Source: Falsiroseomonas sp051433195
GTDB taxonomy: Bacteria > Pseudomonadota > Alphaproteobacteria > Acetobacterales > Acetobacteraceae
Length of the DNA: 64,000 nucleotides
Assembly: GCF_051433195.1 (NCBI RefSeq)
Contig: NZ_JBHMFT010000007.1
Coordinates: 164,023-228,022, forward strand
Direction: 5' to 3'
This document shows positions 15,390 through 22,707 of this stretch, piece by piece. Position numbers and translations under genes: made by a program. Position 1 is the stretch's first letter. The number at the start of each line of letters is the position of its first letter. Below the pieces are notes generated by a model that worked only from the letters and a program-made list of their open reading frames with translations, made no database searches and was not told the origin of the DNA.

Positions 15390-15967
15390 ACCGGGGAGGC
15401 TCCGCAGAAGATCAGGCCGCGCTCCGTCGCGACGGCAGACAGGGGGGCGTCGTCCACGCCCGCGGGCACTTCGTCAACCTCCTGGCTCGCATAGGCGACC
15501 CCGATGGCGGTGGCGCCGGGCAGGCTGGCCAGGGTGCGGTCATAGTAGCCGCCGCCATAGCCGAGGCGGTGCCCGGCGCGGTCGAATGCCAGCAGCGGGA
15601 CCAGCAGCCAGCCGGGGGTGAGGTCCGGCGCCTCCGGCCCCGGCTGGCTGGTGCCGAGCGGGCCGCGCGCCAGCGCAGCGCCGGGCTGCCACTGGCGAAA
15701 CCGCAGCGGGTTGCCGCGCTTCGGCGTGACCGGCAGGGCGATGCGGTGGCCGCGCGCGTGCAAGGCGAGGAGGAGGGGGCGGATGTCGATCTCCGGGCCC
15801 ATCGGCCAGAAGCCGGCGACAATGGCGCCGGGTGGCGGCGGCGCGTCGCGCAGGACGTGGTCGGCGAGAAGCGCGCCGAGGGCGGGATCGCAGCCGGCGC
15901 GGCGTGCCAGCGCGGCCTTGCGGGCTTCCGCCTTCATGCCGGCGAGGAGTTCGGGGCAGAGCATCAT
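15386..15967 (-). CDS. 5-formyltetrahydrofolate cyclo-ligase
   Basis: A 193-residue enzyme that converts 5-formyl-tetrahydrofolate to 5,10-methenyl-tetrahydrofolate with ATP. The signature LGYGGGYYDRTL (135-146) and the ATP-binding KAEARK segment near the start are present. The length is normal for the family. ATG 15967 is the first start; Met11 (15937), directly before KAEARK, is an alternative and closer to the family norm. The order zapA, 6S RNA, cyclo-ligase is conserved widely in proteobacteria and is seen here. Its stop is shared with the ymdB start. Confidence 0.92.
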   Translation of the reverse strand: MMLCPELLAGMKAEARKAALARRAGCDPALGALLADHVLRDAPPPPGAIVAGFWPMGPEIDIRPLLLALHARGHRIALPVTPKRGNPLRFRQWQPGAALARGPLGTSQPGPEAPDLTPGWLLVPLLAFDRAGHRLGYGGGYYDRTLASLPGATAIGVAYASQEVDEVPAGVDDAPLSAVATERGLIFCGASPV

Positions 15968-16010
15968 GATTCGGTGTTGCGCTGGTCCTGCGCGCCCCCC
16001 TCACCCCAAC

Positions 16011-16035
16011 CCTCTCCCCCCTGTGGGGGAGAGGG
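16011..16035. repeat. CCCTCTCCCC / GGGGAGAGGG hairpin
   Basis: A perfect 10-bp inverted repeat (16011-16020 with 16026-16035) lies just upstream of the cyclo-ligase gene. Its flanking CTCACCCCAACC text looks like a common dispersed proteobacterial intergenic palindrome. It could act as a processing or pausing hairpin between 6S RNA and the cyclo-ligase gene. Confidence 0.6.
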
Positions 16036-16065
16036 AGAAGAAAGCGGATAGAACGGAGAGCCGGC

Positions 16066-16180
16066 GGCGCCGAAGCGCGCCGAGGCCGCGAACGCGGCCC
16101 GCGCCCAGACCTTCACGCCCGCAAGCGGGCCAGTGCAAGGCGCGAAGCCAAGGCCGCGGATGCGGCCGCCCGGCGTCTGA
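16066..16180 (-). repeat. Stacked-hairpin intergenic repeat, copy 2
   Basis: The space between 6S RNA and the cyclo-ligase gene is a chain of GC stems. Among them are GGCCGC-ATCC-GCGGCC, CCCGC-TT-GCGGG and GGCCGCG-TT-CGCGGCC. The part at 16139-16163 matches 28672-28696 at 23 of 25 bases. The part at 16077-16111 matches the flanks of the 13502-13536 copy. The unit is in the minus orientation. Confidence 0.7.
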
Positions 16181-16194
16181 GGGCAAGAATTAAG

Positions 16195-16358
16195 CTGCGG
16201 AGCCACCATGGCCGTGGGCGTTCAAACCCTCCTGAGACCTGCTTTTGCAGGTGGGAACCAGGTACCCAGGCCAAGACCTGGGCAGCGCCAGCCCCCGGAG
16301 GATGCTTATTGGCCCCGGGGGTTCATGTGCCTCACCAACCGGGCAGCCCCGCATGTCC
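16195..16358 (-). ncRNA. ssrS: 6S RNA (SsrS)
   Basis: About 160 nt on the minus strand between zapA and the cyclo-ligase gene, the conserved position of 6S RNA. The two ends pair through an 11-bp closing stem (16342-16352 with 16197-16207, with G-U pairs). Inside are GGTTGGTGAGGCACATG, GGGTACCTGGTTCCCACC and GGTTTGAACGCCCACGG, which match my memory of alphaproteobacterial 6S RNA. 6S RNA mimics an open promoter and holds the sigma70 RNA polymerase holoenzyme in stationary phase. Exact ends are approximate. Confidence 0.85.
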
Positions 16359-16361
16359 TAG

Positions 16362-16691
16362 TTAGGGACGGTCGAGGGTCTGGGCAATGCCCTCGATGCG
16401 ATCGGCGATGCGCGCCAGGCGTTCGGCCAGCTTCGGGTCCGGCTGCGGGGCCGCCATGTTCTGGCCGGCACGGGCCTGCGACAGCGCGACCTTCAGGTCG
16501 TGCACCTCGTCGGCCAGCAGCAGGGCGCCGAGCAGCAGCAGGCGGCTCTCGCCGAACTGGCCGCCCATCGCCTTGATGGAATTGACCCGCTTGTCGACCT
16601 CCCCGGCCAGGGAGACCAGGTGGGCTTCCTGGCCATCCTCGCAGGAAACCGGGTGGCTGTAGCCGCCGACGCGGACGGTGACCTGACCCAT
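16362..16691 (-). CDS. zapA: Cell division protein ZapA
   Basis: A 109-residue ZapA homologue that bundles FtsZ filaments at the division ring. The N-terminal globular part has GQVTVRVGGYSHPVSCEDGQ and LVSLAGEVDKRVNSI; a long C-terminal coiled coil follows (LLLGALLLADEVHDLKVALSQ onward) and gives the family's dimer and tetramer packing. GAGG about 9 nt upstream supports ATG 16691. The start directly follows the stop of the small coiled-coil gene upstream, and 6S RNA lies immediately downstream. Confidence 0.92.
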   Translation of the reverse strand: MGQVTVRVGGYSHPVSCEDGQEAHLVSLAGEVDKRVNSIKAMGGQFGESRLLLLGALLLADEVHDLKVALSQARAGQNMAAPQPDPKLAERLARIADRIEGIAQTLDRP

Positions 16692-16895
16692 CTACTGATC
16701 CTCTCCGAGCGCCGCGCGCAGCCGCGCAATCGTCTCGTCCAGCCGGTCCGCGATGGCGGCGACGGCGGCCTTGGGGATGCCTTCACCCGGCGCGGCAACG
16801 GCGCGGGGCTGGGCGGCGGCCTCGGCCAGTCTCTCGACGGCCTGTTCCAGCCGCGCCAAGGCACGGCTGGTCGGATCGCCGGTTTCCGCACGCAT
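16692..16895 (-). CDS. Small coiled-coil protein upstream of zapA
   Basis: About 67 residues, mostly one or two helices with heptad character (ALARLEQAVERLAEAAA and VAAIADRLDETIARLRAALG). The gene ends one codon before zapA and is surely in the same transcript. Small DUF4164-like coiled coils often precede zapA in alphaproteobacteria and may help division-ring assembly; that is inference from position. The start MRAETGDPTSRALARL at 16895 is chosen because upstream codons look non-coding. No strong ribosome binding site is visible. Confidence 0.65.
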   Translation of the reverse strand: MRAETGDPTSRALARLEQAVERLAEAAAQPRAVAAPGEGIPKAAVAAIADRLDETIARLRAALGEDQ

Positions 16896-17018
16896 GCCTG
16901 ACACCAGAAACCCCCGCCCCATTGCGCGCCCAAACGCAGCGACTGCGCCGCCTGCGCCTTGTCGCCACCGGTTCCGGCATGCTGCAACGCTTTGCATGCA
17001 CGGCGCGGCGGGTCAACG

Positions 17019-17456
17019 GTGAGCGAGGGTTCGGTCCGGCTTCCGCCGGCCGTTCTGGTGCGGTCCGCGGCGGAGGGCCGCGCGGCGCTGGAGGTGGCGG
17101 GGCCGGGGGGCGTGCTGCTGCTGTCGGCGCCGGGGGCCGCCGGGTTCCTGGGCCCGGGCGCCTGGCGCGCGCTGGTCGCGGCGGCCGGCGATGCGCCCGA
17201 CGCGCTGTGCTGCGGCGATGCGGCCGGCGATGCGCTGGCGGGCCTTCGCGCCGGCTGCCGCATCCTGGTGCTGGATGGCGCGCTGCCGGCCTTCGCCGTG
17301 GTGGCGGGTGCGGCGGCGGAGGTGGACGCCCTGCTGCTGCCCGCGCGCCCACCTGCGCTGGACCTTCGCGATCTTGATCTCCGCCGCCTCGCCGCGCGCG
17401 CCAAACTGGCGGATTGGCTGGCCCGGACGCATGACACCGGGGCCATGCTGCGCTAG
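17019..17456 (+). CDS. Conserved protein of unknown function upstream of the aldolase
   Basis: A 145-residue Ala/Leu/Gly-rich soluble protein from GTG 17019 (MSEGSVRLPPAVLVRSAAEGRAAL). It looks like a small alpha/beta fold, with alternating hydrophobic strands such as GGVLLLSAPGAAG and CRILVLDGALPAFAVV. I recognise no family motif or catalytic residues. It ends 42 nt before the class I aldolase gene and starts 123 nt from the divergent zapA operon, so it and the aldolase probably share a promoter. The codon pattern is normal for the genome, which supports a real gene. Confidence 0.65.
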   Translation: MSEGSVRLPPAVLVRSAAEGRAALEVAGPGGVLLLSAPGAAGFLGPGAWRALVAAAGDAPDALCCGDAAGDALAGLRAGCRILVLDGALPAFAVVAGAAAEVDALLLPARPPALDLRDLDLRRLAARAKLADWLARTHDTGAMLR

Positions 17457-17498
17457 ACCCCGGACATCGTTCGCCGATATCCGAGAGGGCTCCCGAAA

Positions 17499-18410
17499 AT
17501 GCGTCTGACGCCAAAAGTCCAGGAAATCCTGTCCTGGTATGAGAGCGACAACCCCGGGACCAAGGCGAACCTCGCCCGCATCCTGATGGCCGGCAAGCTG
17601 GGCGGCACCGGGCGCATGGTGATCCTGCCGGTCGACCAGGGCTTCGAGCATGGCCCGGCCCGCAGCTTCGCGCCGAACCCCGCGGCCTATGACCCGCGCT
17701 ACCTGTTCGAGCTGGCGCTGGAGGCCGGGCTGAACGCCTACGCCGCGCCGCTCGGCATGATCGAGGCCGGTGCTTCGACCTATGCCGGCACCATCCCGAC
17801 CATCCTGAAGATGAACAGCAGCAACAGCCTGTCCACCACCAAGGACCAGGGCGTGACCGCCAGCGTCGGCGACGCGCTGCGGCTGGGCTGCTCGGCCATC
17901 GGCTTCACCATCTACCCCGGCTCCGAATACCAGTTCGAGATGATCGAGGAGCTGCGCGAGCTGGCGGAGGAGGCGAAGTCCGTCGGCCTCGCCGTGGTGG
18001 TATGGAGCTATCCGCGCGGCCCGATGCTGGACAAGGTGGGTGAGACGGCGCTGGATATCGCCGCCTATGCCGCGCACATCGCGGCGCTGACCGGTGCGCA
18101 CATCATCAAGGTGAAGCCGCCGACCTCCGCCATCAGCCTGGATGCGGCCAAGAAGACCTACCAGGCGAGCCCGGTGGACGACGACGCCACCAAGCGCTTC
18201 GCCCACATCGTGCAGGCCTGCTTCGGCGGCCGGCGCCTGGTGGTGTTCTCCGGCGGCGAGGCCAAGGGCACGGAGGCGATCCTGGACGAGGTGCGCGCCA
18301 TCCACGCCGCCGGCGGCAACGGCTCCATCATGGGCCGCAACGCCTTCCAGCGCTCCAAGGCCGATGCGCTGGCGCTGCTGGCCGCGATCATCAACGTCTA
18401 CAAGCACTGA
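17499..18410 (+). CDS. fbaB: Class I fructose-bisphosphate aldolase (DhnA/FbaB type)
   Basis: A 303-residue aldolase that interconverts fructose 1,6-bisphosphate with dihydroxyacetone phosphate and glyceraldehyde 3-phosphate through a lysine Schiff base, in glycolysis and gluconeogenesis. The DeoC/FbaB-fold marks are ILPVDQGFEHGP (42-53), the active-site strand HIIKVKPP (201-208) carrying the Schiff-base lysine, and the C-terminal phosphate-binding GSIMGRNAFQR. No zinc-site motifs of class II enzymes are present. A strong hairpin right after the stop ends the transcript. A gene of unknown function precedes it closely. Confidence 0.92.
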   Translation: MRLTPKVQEILSWYESDNPGTKANLARILMAGKLGGTGRMVILPVDQGFEHGPARSFAPNPAAYDPRYLFELALEAGLNAYAAPLGMIEAGASTYAGTIPTILKMNSSNSLSTTKDQGVTASVGDALRLGCSAIGFTIYPGSEYQFEMIEELRELAEEAKSVGLAVVVWSYPRGPMLDKVGETALDIAAYAAHIAALTGAHIIKVKPPTSAISLDAAKKTYQASPVDDDATKRFAHIVQACFGGRRLVVFSGGEAKGTEAILDEVRAIHAAGGNGSIMGRNAFQRSKADALALLAAIINVYKH

Positions 18411-18416
18411 GACCAG

Positions 18417-18444
18417 GAAGGGGAGGCCACGCGGCCTCCCCTTC
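18417..18444 (+). terminator. Terminator hairpin after the aldolase gene
   Basis: A perfect 12-bp stem (18417-18428 with 18433-18444, loop ACGC) begins 7 nt after the aldolase stop. The downstream sequence lacks a T-run, so termination strength is uncertain, but the stem is very stable. Confidence 0.65.
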
Positions 18445-18550
18445 TCGCGTGACACCCGTCGGCCAGTCCGACGCGCGGGCCGGCTGATCGGCGCCAGACG
18501 CTGCGGCCGGCAGCGAAGCATCGATGTCGGATCCCAGGCAGGCTGGCCGC

Positions 18551-19303
18551 ATGGAACACCTGCCACTCGCCGTCTTCGCCGGCCCCACCTTCATCGGCCT
18601 CGTCTTCCTGCTCGCCGGGATGGTCAAGGGCCTGATCGGCCTTGGCCTGCCGACCATCGCCATCGGCGTCCTTGCCCTGGTGATGCCGCCGGCGGAGGCC
18701 GCGGCGCTGCTGGTGCTGCCCTCGCTCGCCACCAACGTGATGCAGGCCCACGGGCCGGCGCTGCGGCCGCTGCTGCGGCGGCTGTGGCCGATGCTGCTGA
18801 TGCTGGTGCCGGGCACGCTGGCCGGGATCGGGCTGCTGACGGGTGGCGGGCCAATGGCCCTGGGGCTGCTGGGTCTGGCGCTGGCGGTCTATGGCGGCTG
18901 GGGGCTGGCGGCGCCGCCAATCCATCTGTCGCCACGGGCGGAGCGTGCCAGCGCGGTGCCCGTCGGGCTGCTCGGCGGGCTGGTGACGGGGGCGACGGGC
19001 GTCTTCGTCATGCCGGTGGTGCCCTGGCTCGGCGCGCTGGGACTTGCGCGCGATGCGCTGGTGCAGGCGCTGGGCCTTGCCTTCCTGGTCGCGACGGTGG
19101 CGCTGGGCCTTTCGCTGGCCCTGGCCGGCAGCTTCACGCCGATGGCGGCCGGTGGATCGCTGCTGGCGCTGCCGCCGGCGCTCGGCGGCATGGCGTTGGG
19201 CGGCTGGCTGCGCGCGAAGATCCCGCCGGCGCTGTTCCGGCGCATCTTCTTCGCCAGCCTGCTGGCACTCGGCGCGCATCTGGCCTGGCGCGGATTGGCG
19301 TAG
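18551..19303 (+). CDS. TauE/SafE family membrane transporter
   Basis: A membrane protein of about 250 residues with eight predicted helices in two homologous halves, the layout of the TauE/SafE sulfite or organosulfonate exporter family. The first half has FIGLVFLLAGMVKGLIGLGLPT, a common family opening; the second begins GLLGGLVTGATGVFVMPVVPWL, matching the repeat. ATG 18551 is used; an in-frame ATG at 18524 adds nine polar residues and cannot be excluded. The substrate is not readable from the sequence, and no sulfur-metabolism gene is adjacent. It is followed 40 nt on by thiE. Confidence 0.82.
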   Translation: MEHLPLAVFAGPTFIGLVFLLAGMVKGLIGLGLPTIAIGVLALVMPPAEAAALLVLPSLATNVMQAHGPALRPLLRRLWPMLLMLVPGTLAGIGLLTGGGPMALGLLGLALAVYGGWGLAAPPIHLSPRAERASAVPVGLLGGLVTGATGVFVMPVVPWLGALGLARDALVQALGLAFLVATVALGLSLALAGSFTPMAAGGSLLALPPALGGMALGGWLRAKIPPALFRRIFFASLLALGAHLAWRGLA

Positions 19304-19343
19304 CCCCTTCCCAAAGCGCCGCGGGCGGGCGACACGCTGGGTC

Positions 19344-19979
19344 ATGCAAGATTGCCGCCTCTACCTCATCACCCCGCCCGCCATCCCGGACCTGCCCGGC
19401 TTTACCGAGGCGCTGAAGCGCGCGCTCGGCGCCGGGGACGTCGCCGCGCTGCAACTGCGGCTGAAGGACCTGCCGGAGGATGCCATCCTGCGCGCGGCGG
19501 AGGCCCTGCTGCCGGTCGCGCAGGCGCATGACGTCGCCGTGCTGATGAACGACCGCATGGATTTGGCGAAGCGCGCCGGCTGCGACGGGGTGCATCTCGG
19601 GCAGAGCGATGGCGACCCGGTGGCCGCGCGCAAGCTCCTGGGGACGGAGGCGATGATCGGCGTCACCTGCCACGCCTCCCGCCATCTGGCGATGCAGGCC
19701 GGGGAAGCGGGCGCGGACTACGTCGCCTTCGGCGCCTTCTTCCCGACCGGCACCAAGCGAACCGAGCATGTGGCGGAGACCGATCTGCTGGAGTGGTGGT
19801 CCGAGATGTTCGAGATCCCCTGCGTCGCCATCGGCGGCATCACCGCCGCCAACTGCGCGCCGCTGGTCCGGGCCGGGGCGGATTTCCTGGCGGTGGTGGG
19901 CGCGGTCTGGAACCATCCGGAGGGGCCTGATGCCGGGGTGCGGGCGATGAACGCGGCGATCGCCGCGGCGGCTGGCTGA
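19344..19979 (+). CDS. thiE: Thiamine phosphate synthase
   Basis: A 211-residue TIM-barrel enzyme that joins the thiazole and hydroxymethylpyrimidine pyrophosphate halves of thiamine. Family motifs are LQLRLKDLPE, VLMNDRMDLAKRAGCDGVHLGQSD, IGVTCHASRH, YVAFGAFFPTGTKR and VAIGGITAANCAPLV, which form the phosphate and metal sites. It stands alone without thiC, thiG or thiD nearby and has no TPP riboswitch upstream, so it is not part of an obviously thiamine-regulated operon. The ATG at 19344 begins the conserved LYLIT strand after five residues; the ribosome binding site is weak. Confidence 0.88.
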   Translation: MQDCRLYLITPPAIPDLPGFTEALKRALGAGDVAALQLRLKDLPEDAILRAAEALLPVAQAHDVAVLMNDRMDLAKRAGCDGVHLGQSDGDPVAARKLLGTEAMIGVTCHASRHLAMQAGEAGADYVAFGAFFPTGTKRTEHVAETDLLEWWSEMFEIPCVAIGGITAANCAPLVRAGADFLAVVGAVWNHPEGPDAGVRAMNAAIAAAAG

Positions 19980-20051
19980 TGCCCCTCTCCTTTCGGATAG
20001 CCTGCCGGAAGACGCTTGCCTGAGGCCGCCAACCCGTCCGACAAGATCATC

Positions 20052-20912
20052 ATGAGCCTGATGTTCGAGACCTGCGACGTCTTCACCACCACCCGCCATG
20101 GCGGCAATCCGCTGGCGGTGGTGTACGGCGCCGCCGATCTGGACGGCGCAGCGATGCAGGCCATCGCGCGCGAATTCAACCTGAGCGAGACGGTGTTCGT
20201 CACCGCCGCCGAGCCGTCCCGCGCCCGCATCCGCATCTTCACGCCCGGCCGCGAACTGCCTTTCGCCGGCCACCCCAATGTCGGCGCCGCCGTGCTGCTG
20301 GCGCGGCACCTGGACCTGGCCGGCGAGACGCTGCTGCTGGAACAGGCGGCCGGGCCGGTGGAGGCGCGGCTGCTGCGCGATGCGGCCGGAGAGGTCACGG
20401 CCGCCCACATCACCGCGCCGCAGCCCTTCACCCTGGGCGAGACGCTGGATGCCGAGGCCATCGCCACCTGCGCCGGCCTGCCGGCACTGGTGGGGGAGGC
20501 GGTCATCGCCTCCTGCGGCACGCCGTTTGCCATCGCCGAGGTCGCGGATGCCGAGGCGCTGGCCGCCGCCGCCCCGGATGCCGCCGCCTTCCGCGCCCGC
20601 CTGCCGGCGGACCTTGCCATCGGCCTGCTGCTCTACACCCGCCTGCACCCCGGTCGGCTGCGGGCGCGCATGTTCGCACCGCTGTCAGGCGTGGCGGAGG
20701 ACCCGGCAACCGGCAGCGCCAATGTCGCGCTGGCCGGGCTGCTGCTGGCCCGGCTCGGCGCCGATGCGCTGGAGATCGAGGTGGAGCAGGGGCTCGAGAT
20801 GGGCCGGCCGAGCCTCCTCATGCTCGCCGCCCAGACCACGCCGTATTTCGGCATCCGGGTCAGCGTCGGCGGCGGCGTGGTGCCGGTGAGTGCGGGGCGC
20901 CTGATCATCTGA
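20052..20912 (+). CDS. PhzF-family isomerase/epimerase-like protein
   Basis: A 286-residue member of the PhzF family, relatives of diaminopimelate epimerase that use a glutamate for acid-base chemistry. The FNLSETVFV segment holds the catalytic Glu; FTPGRELPFAGHPNVGAA and GVAEDPATGSAN are the two hallmark loops at the active site. PhzF itself isomerises a phenazine precursor, but most family members have unknown substrates and no phenazine genes are here. ATG 20052 gives the usual N-terminus (FETCDVFTTTRHGGNPLAVV); a TTG at 20016 in the same frame is possible. It converges with the small secreted protein gene that ends at 20923. Confidence 0.87.
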   Translation: MSLMFETCDVFTTTRHGGNPLAVVYGAADLDGAAMQAIAREFNLSETVFVTAAEPSRARIRIFTPGRELPFAGHPNVGAAVLLARHLDLAGETLLLEQAAGPVEARLLRDAAGEVTAAHITAPQPFTLGETLDAEAIATCAGLPALVGEAVIASCGTPFAIAEVADAEALAAAAPDAAAFRARLPADLAIGLLLYTRLHPGRLRARMFAPLSGVAEDPATGSANVALAGLLLARLGADALEIEVEQGLEMGRPSLLMLAAQTTPYFGIRVSVGGGVVPVSAGRLII

Positions 20913-20922
20913 GCGATCCGCC

Positions 20923-21285
20923 TCACGGGGAGCGGAACCGGGCGCCGTCGGCGCGCAGGAACACCTGAAGCGGCGTGGTGCCGGCGCCCTGCCCGTCCTG
21001 GCCACGCCAGCGGCCGTCGCGGCACAGGATGCCGCCGGGGATCGCCACCGCCTCCCACTCCACGATGTTGGCGACACGCTCCCCGCCCGGGCCGAGCGCC
21101 AGGAAGTTCGTGCGGCAGCGGCCCCCGGCCAGCACCGGGTCGTAGCCATCGATCATCCAGCCGCCGCCGCCGGTGCTTTCGAACCGCCGCTCCAGCGGGA
21201 GCCAGGATGAAGGATCGGGCCATTGGGCAAGGGCCGGATGGGCCAGGCCGAGGCATGCGGCGAACCAGACCAGGGGGCGTGACAT
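20923..21285 (-). CDS. Small secreted protein of unknown function
   Basis: A 120-residue exported protein. The signal peptide MSRPLVWFAACLGLAHPALA is followed by Gln-Trp at the mature start. The mature part has two or more cysteines (GGRCRTNF, GGILCRDG) that could form a disulfide, and beta-rich text such as WMIDGYDPVLAGG. GGAG close upstream of the ATG supports the start. I recognise no family. It is transcribed away from the secreted protein at 21447 and converges with the PhzF gene. Confidence 0.72.
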   Translation of the reverse strand: MSRPLVWFAACLGLAHPALAQWPDPSSWLPLERRFESTGGGGWMIDGYDPVLAGGRCRTNFLALGPGGERVANIVEWEAVAIPGGILCRDGRWRGQDGQGAGTTPLQVFLRADGARFRSP

Positions 21286-21446
21286 GGGGGCTCCGTTTCA
21301 ATCCATTTCGGCAAGGCCGTCGCGGGCTTTTCAACCACGACGGAAGCGTTACGGTCGGGCCGGGCCACTGGATGCAGCGGCTCCACGAACAGGGAAATGT
21401 TCATTCGCGCGGCCGCATCCCGCGCGGCCACTCCTGGAGATCGACC

Positions 21447-21914
21447 ATGCTGTCCCGACCCATCGCCGCGCTGCTGGCCCTCGCCGCGGTGCCGACACTG
21501 GCCCTGGCGCAGGACTACAACCGGCAGCCCTCCTTCGGCACCGTGAACCTCCGCGCCAATTTCGCGCCCGATCCCTACGTCGTGAATGTCACGGCCGGTG
21601 GTGGGCTGCCGGCGGAGCGGCTGGGTGGGCGGGAATGCCTGGGCTCCATCGCCAACGCGCCCGATGTGCGGCTGAACTACAGCGCCGGCCAGGGGCTGCC
21701 GCTGTATCTTTCGGCGGTGTCGCGGGCCGACGTCACGCTGGTGGTGAACCTGCCGAACGGTCGCTGGGCCTGCAACGACGACTTCCAGGGCACGAACCCC
21801 GGCCTGATCTTCCGCAACCCGCAATCCGGCCAGTACGACATCTGGATCGGCAGCTACGACCGCGGGTCCCGCATCCCGGCGCAGCTGCGGATTTCGGAAG
21901 TCCCGCCGAACTGA
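21447..21914 (+). CDS. Secreted beta-sandwich protein, possibly PPC-like
   Basis: A 155-residue exported protein with signal peptide MLSRPIAALLALAAVPTLALA ahead of Gln-Asp. The mature chain contains GTVNLRANFAPDPYVVNVTAGG, cysteines in ECLGSIANAPD and WACNDDFQG, and the closing SGQYDIWIGSYD strand. That strand resembles pre-peptidase C-terminal (PPC) domains, which often sit beside secreted enzymes. I recall similar proteins in Roseomonas-like genomes being labelled peptidase S1, but no catalytic triad is visible here. GGAG 8 nt before the ATG sets the start. The function is unknown. Confidence 0.7.
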   Translation: MLSRPIAALLALAAVPTLALAQDYNRQPSFGTVNLRANFAPDPYVVNVTAGGGLPAERLGGRECLGSIANAPDVRLNYSAGQGLPLYLSAVSRADVTLVVNLPNGRWACNDDFQGTNPGLIFRNPQSGQYDIWIGSYDRGSRIPAQLRISEVPPN

Positions 21915-21984
21915 AGCGCCTGCCCCTGGCGTTCCGCGCGCCGATGCCACATGCCGGGCTCAGGAACGGGAGCCCGGCAGGCAC

Positions 21985-22707
21985 ATGGACGAGTTGAGCT
22001 TCCACCGGCGGCTGCACCGCCCCGGCACCATCCTGGATGTGGGCGCGCATGACGGCCTGCTGACCCTGCCCCTCTCCCGCCTGCCCGGCGCACGGGTGCT
22101 GGCCTTCGAGCCGCTGCCGAGCGCCTTTGCCCGCCTGCACGCAGCGGTGCTGGCGGACTACGGCAGCGTCCCGCCGCATCTGGAATTGCGGACGGAGGCG
22201 CTGGGCGCGGTGCCCGGAACCCTGACCCTGTCCGTGCCGATCCTGGACGGCGTGGCACAGGAGCAATGGGCGAGCACGGCGAAATCCTACGACGCCTTCG
22301 CCTCCGTCACCGTGGCACGGCATGTGGTGCCGGTGACGACCATCGATGCGCTGGGGCTGGCCGACCTGGAGCACGTCAAGCTGGACGCGGAGGGCTTCGA
22401 GCAGGAGGTGCTGGAGGGCGCCGTCGCGACACTGCGCCGCTGCCGCCCGGTGCTGTCGCTGGAGGTGGAGGAACGCCACCGTGCCGGCAGCACGCGGGAC
22501 GTGCCGGCGCTGCTGGCCGGCCTCGGCTACGAAAGCTGGTTCGTGCTGGATGGCGCCTGGCATCCGCATGCGGATTTCGACGCGGCGACGATGCAGGTGG
22601 CCTCCCCGGACCCGGCGGTCTTCGCCGCCTCCGACCCATATGTCTTCACCTTCTTCGCCTGGCCGGCCGAACGCAGCGCCGAAATCCTTGCGGCACTGAA
22701 GGACTAG
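21985..22707 (+). CDS. FkbM-family methyltransferase
   Basis: A 240-residue SAM-dependent methyltransferase of the FkbM family. The SAM-binding motif is ILDVGAHDGLLTLPLS (16-31), followed by VLAFEPLPSAFARL, the FkbM-typical TTIDALGLADLEHVKLDAEG with the acidic motif, and the EVLEGA helix. Family members O-methylate sugars or polyketides, or act on cell-surface glycans; no biosynthetic cluster lies next to it, so the target is unknown. The last 4 bp overlap the end of the convergent epmA gene. Confidence 0.85.
   Translation: MDELSFHRRLHRPGTILDVGAHDGLLTLPLSRLPGARVLAFEPLPSAFARLHAAVLADYGSVPPHLELRTEALGAVPGTLTLSVPILDGVAQEQWASTAKSYDAFASVTVARHVVPVTTIDALGLADLEHVKLDAEGFEQEVLEGAVATLRRCRPVLSLEVEERHRAGSTRDVPALLAGLGYESWFVLDGAWHPHADFDAATMQVASPDPAVFAASDPYVFTFFAWPAERSAEILAALKD

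Noticed and set aside
19300..19343. TPP riboswitch before thiE
   Set aside because: The gap is only 40 bp and lacks the CTGAGA and ACCTGA-type conserved cores.
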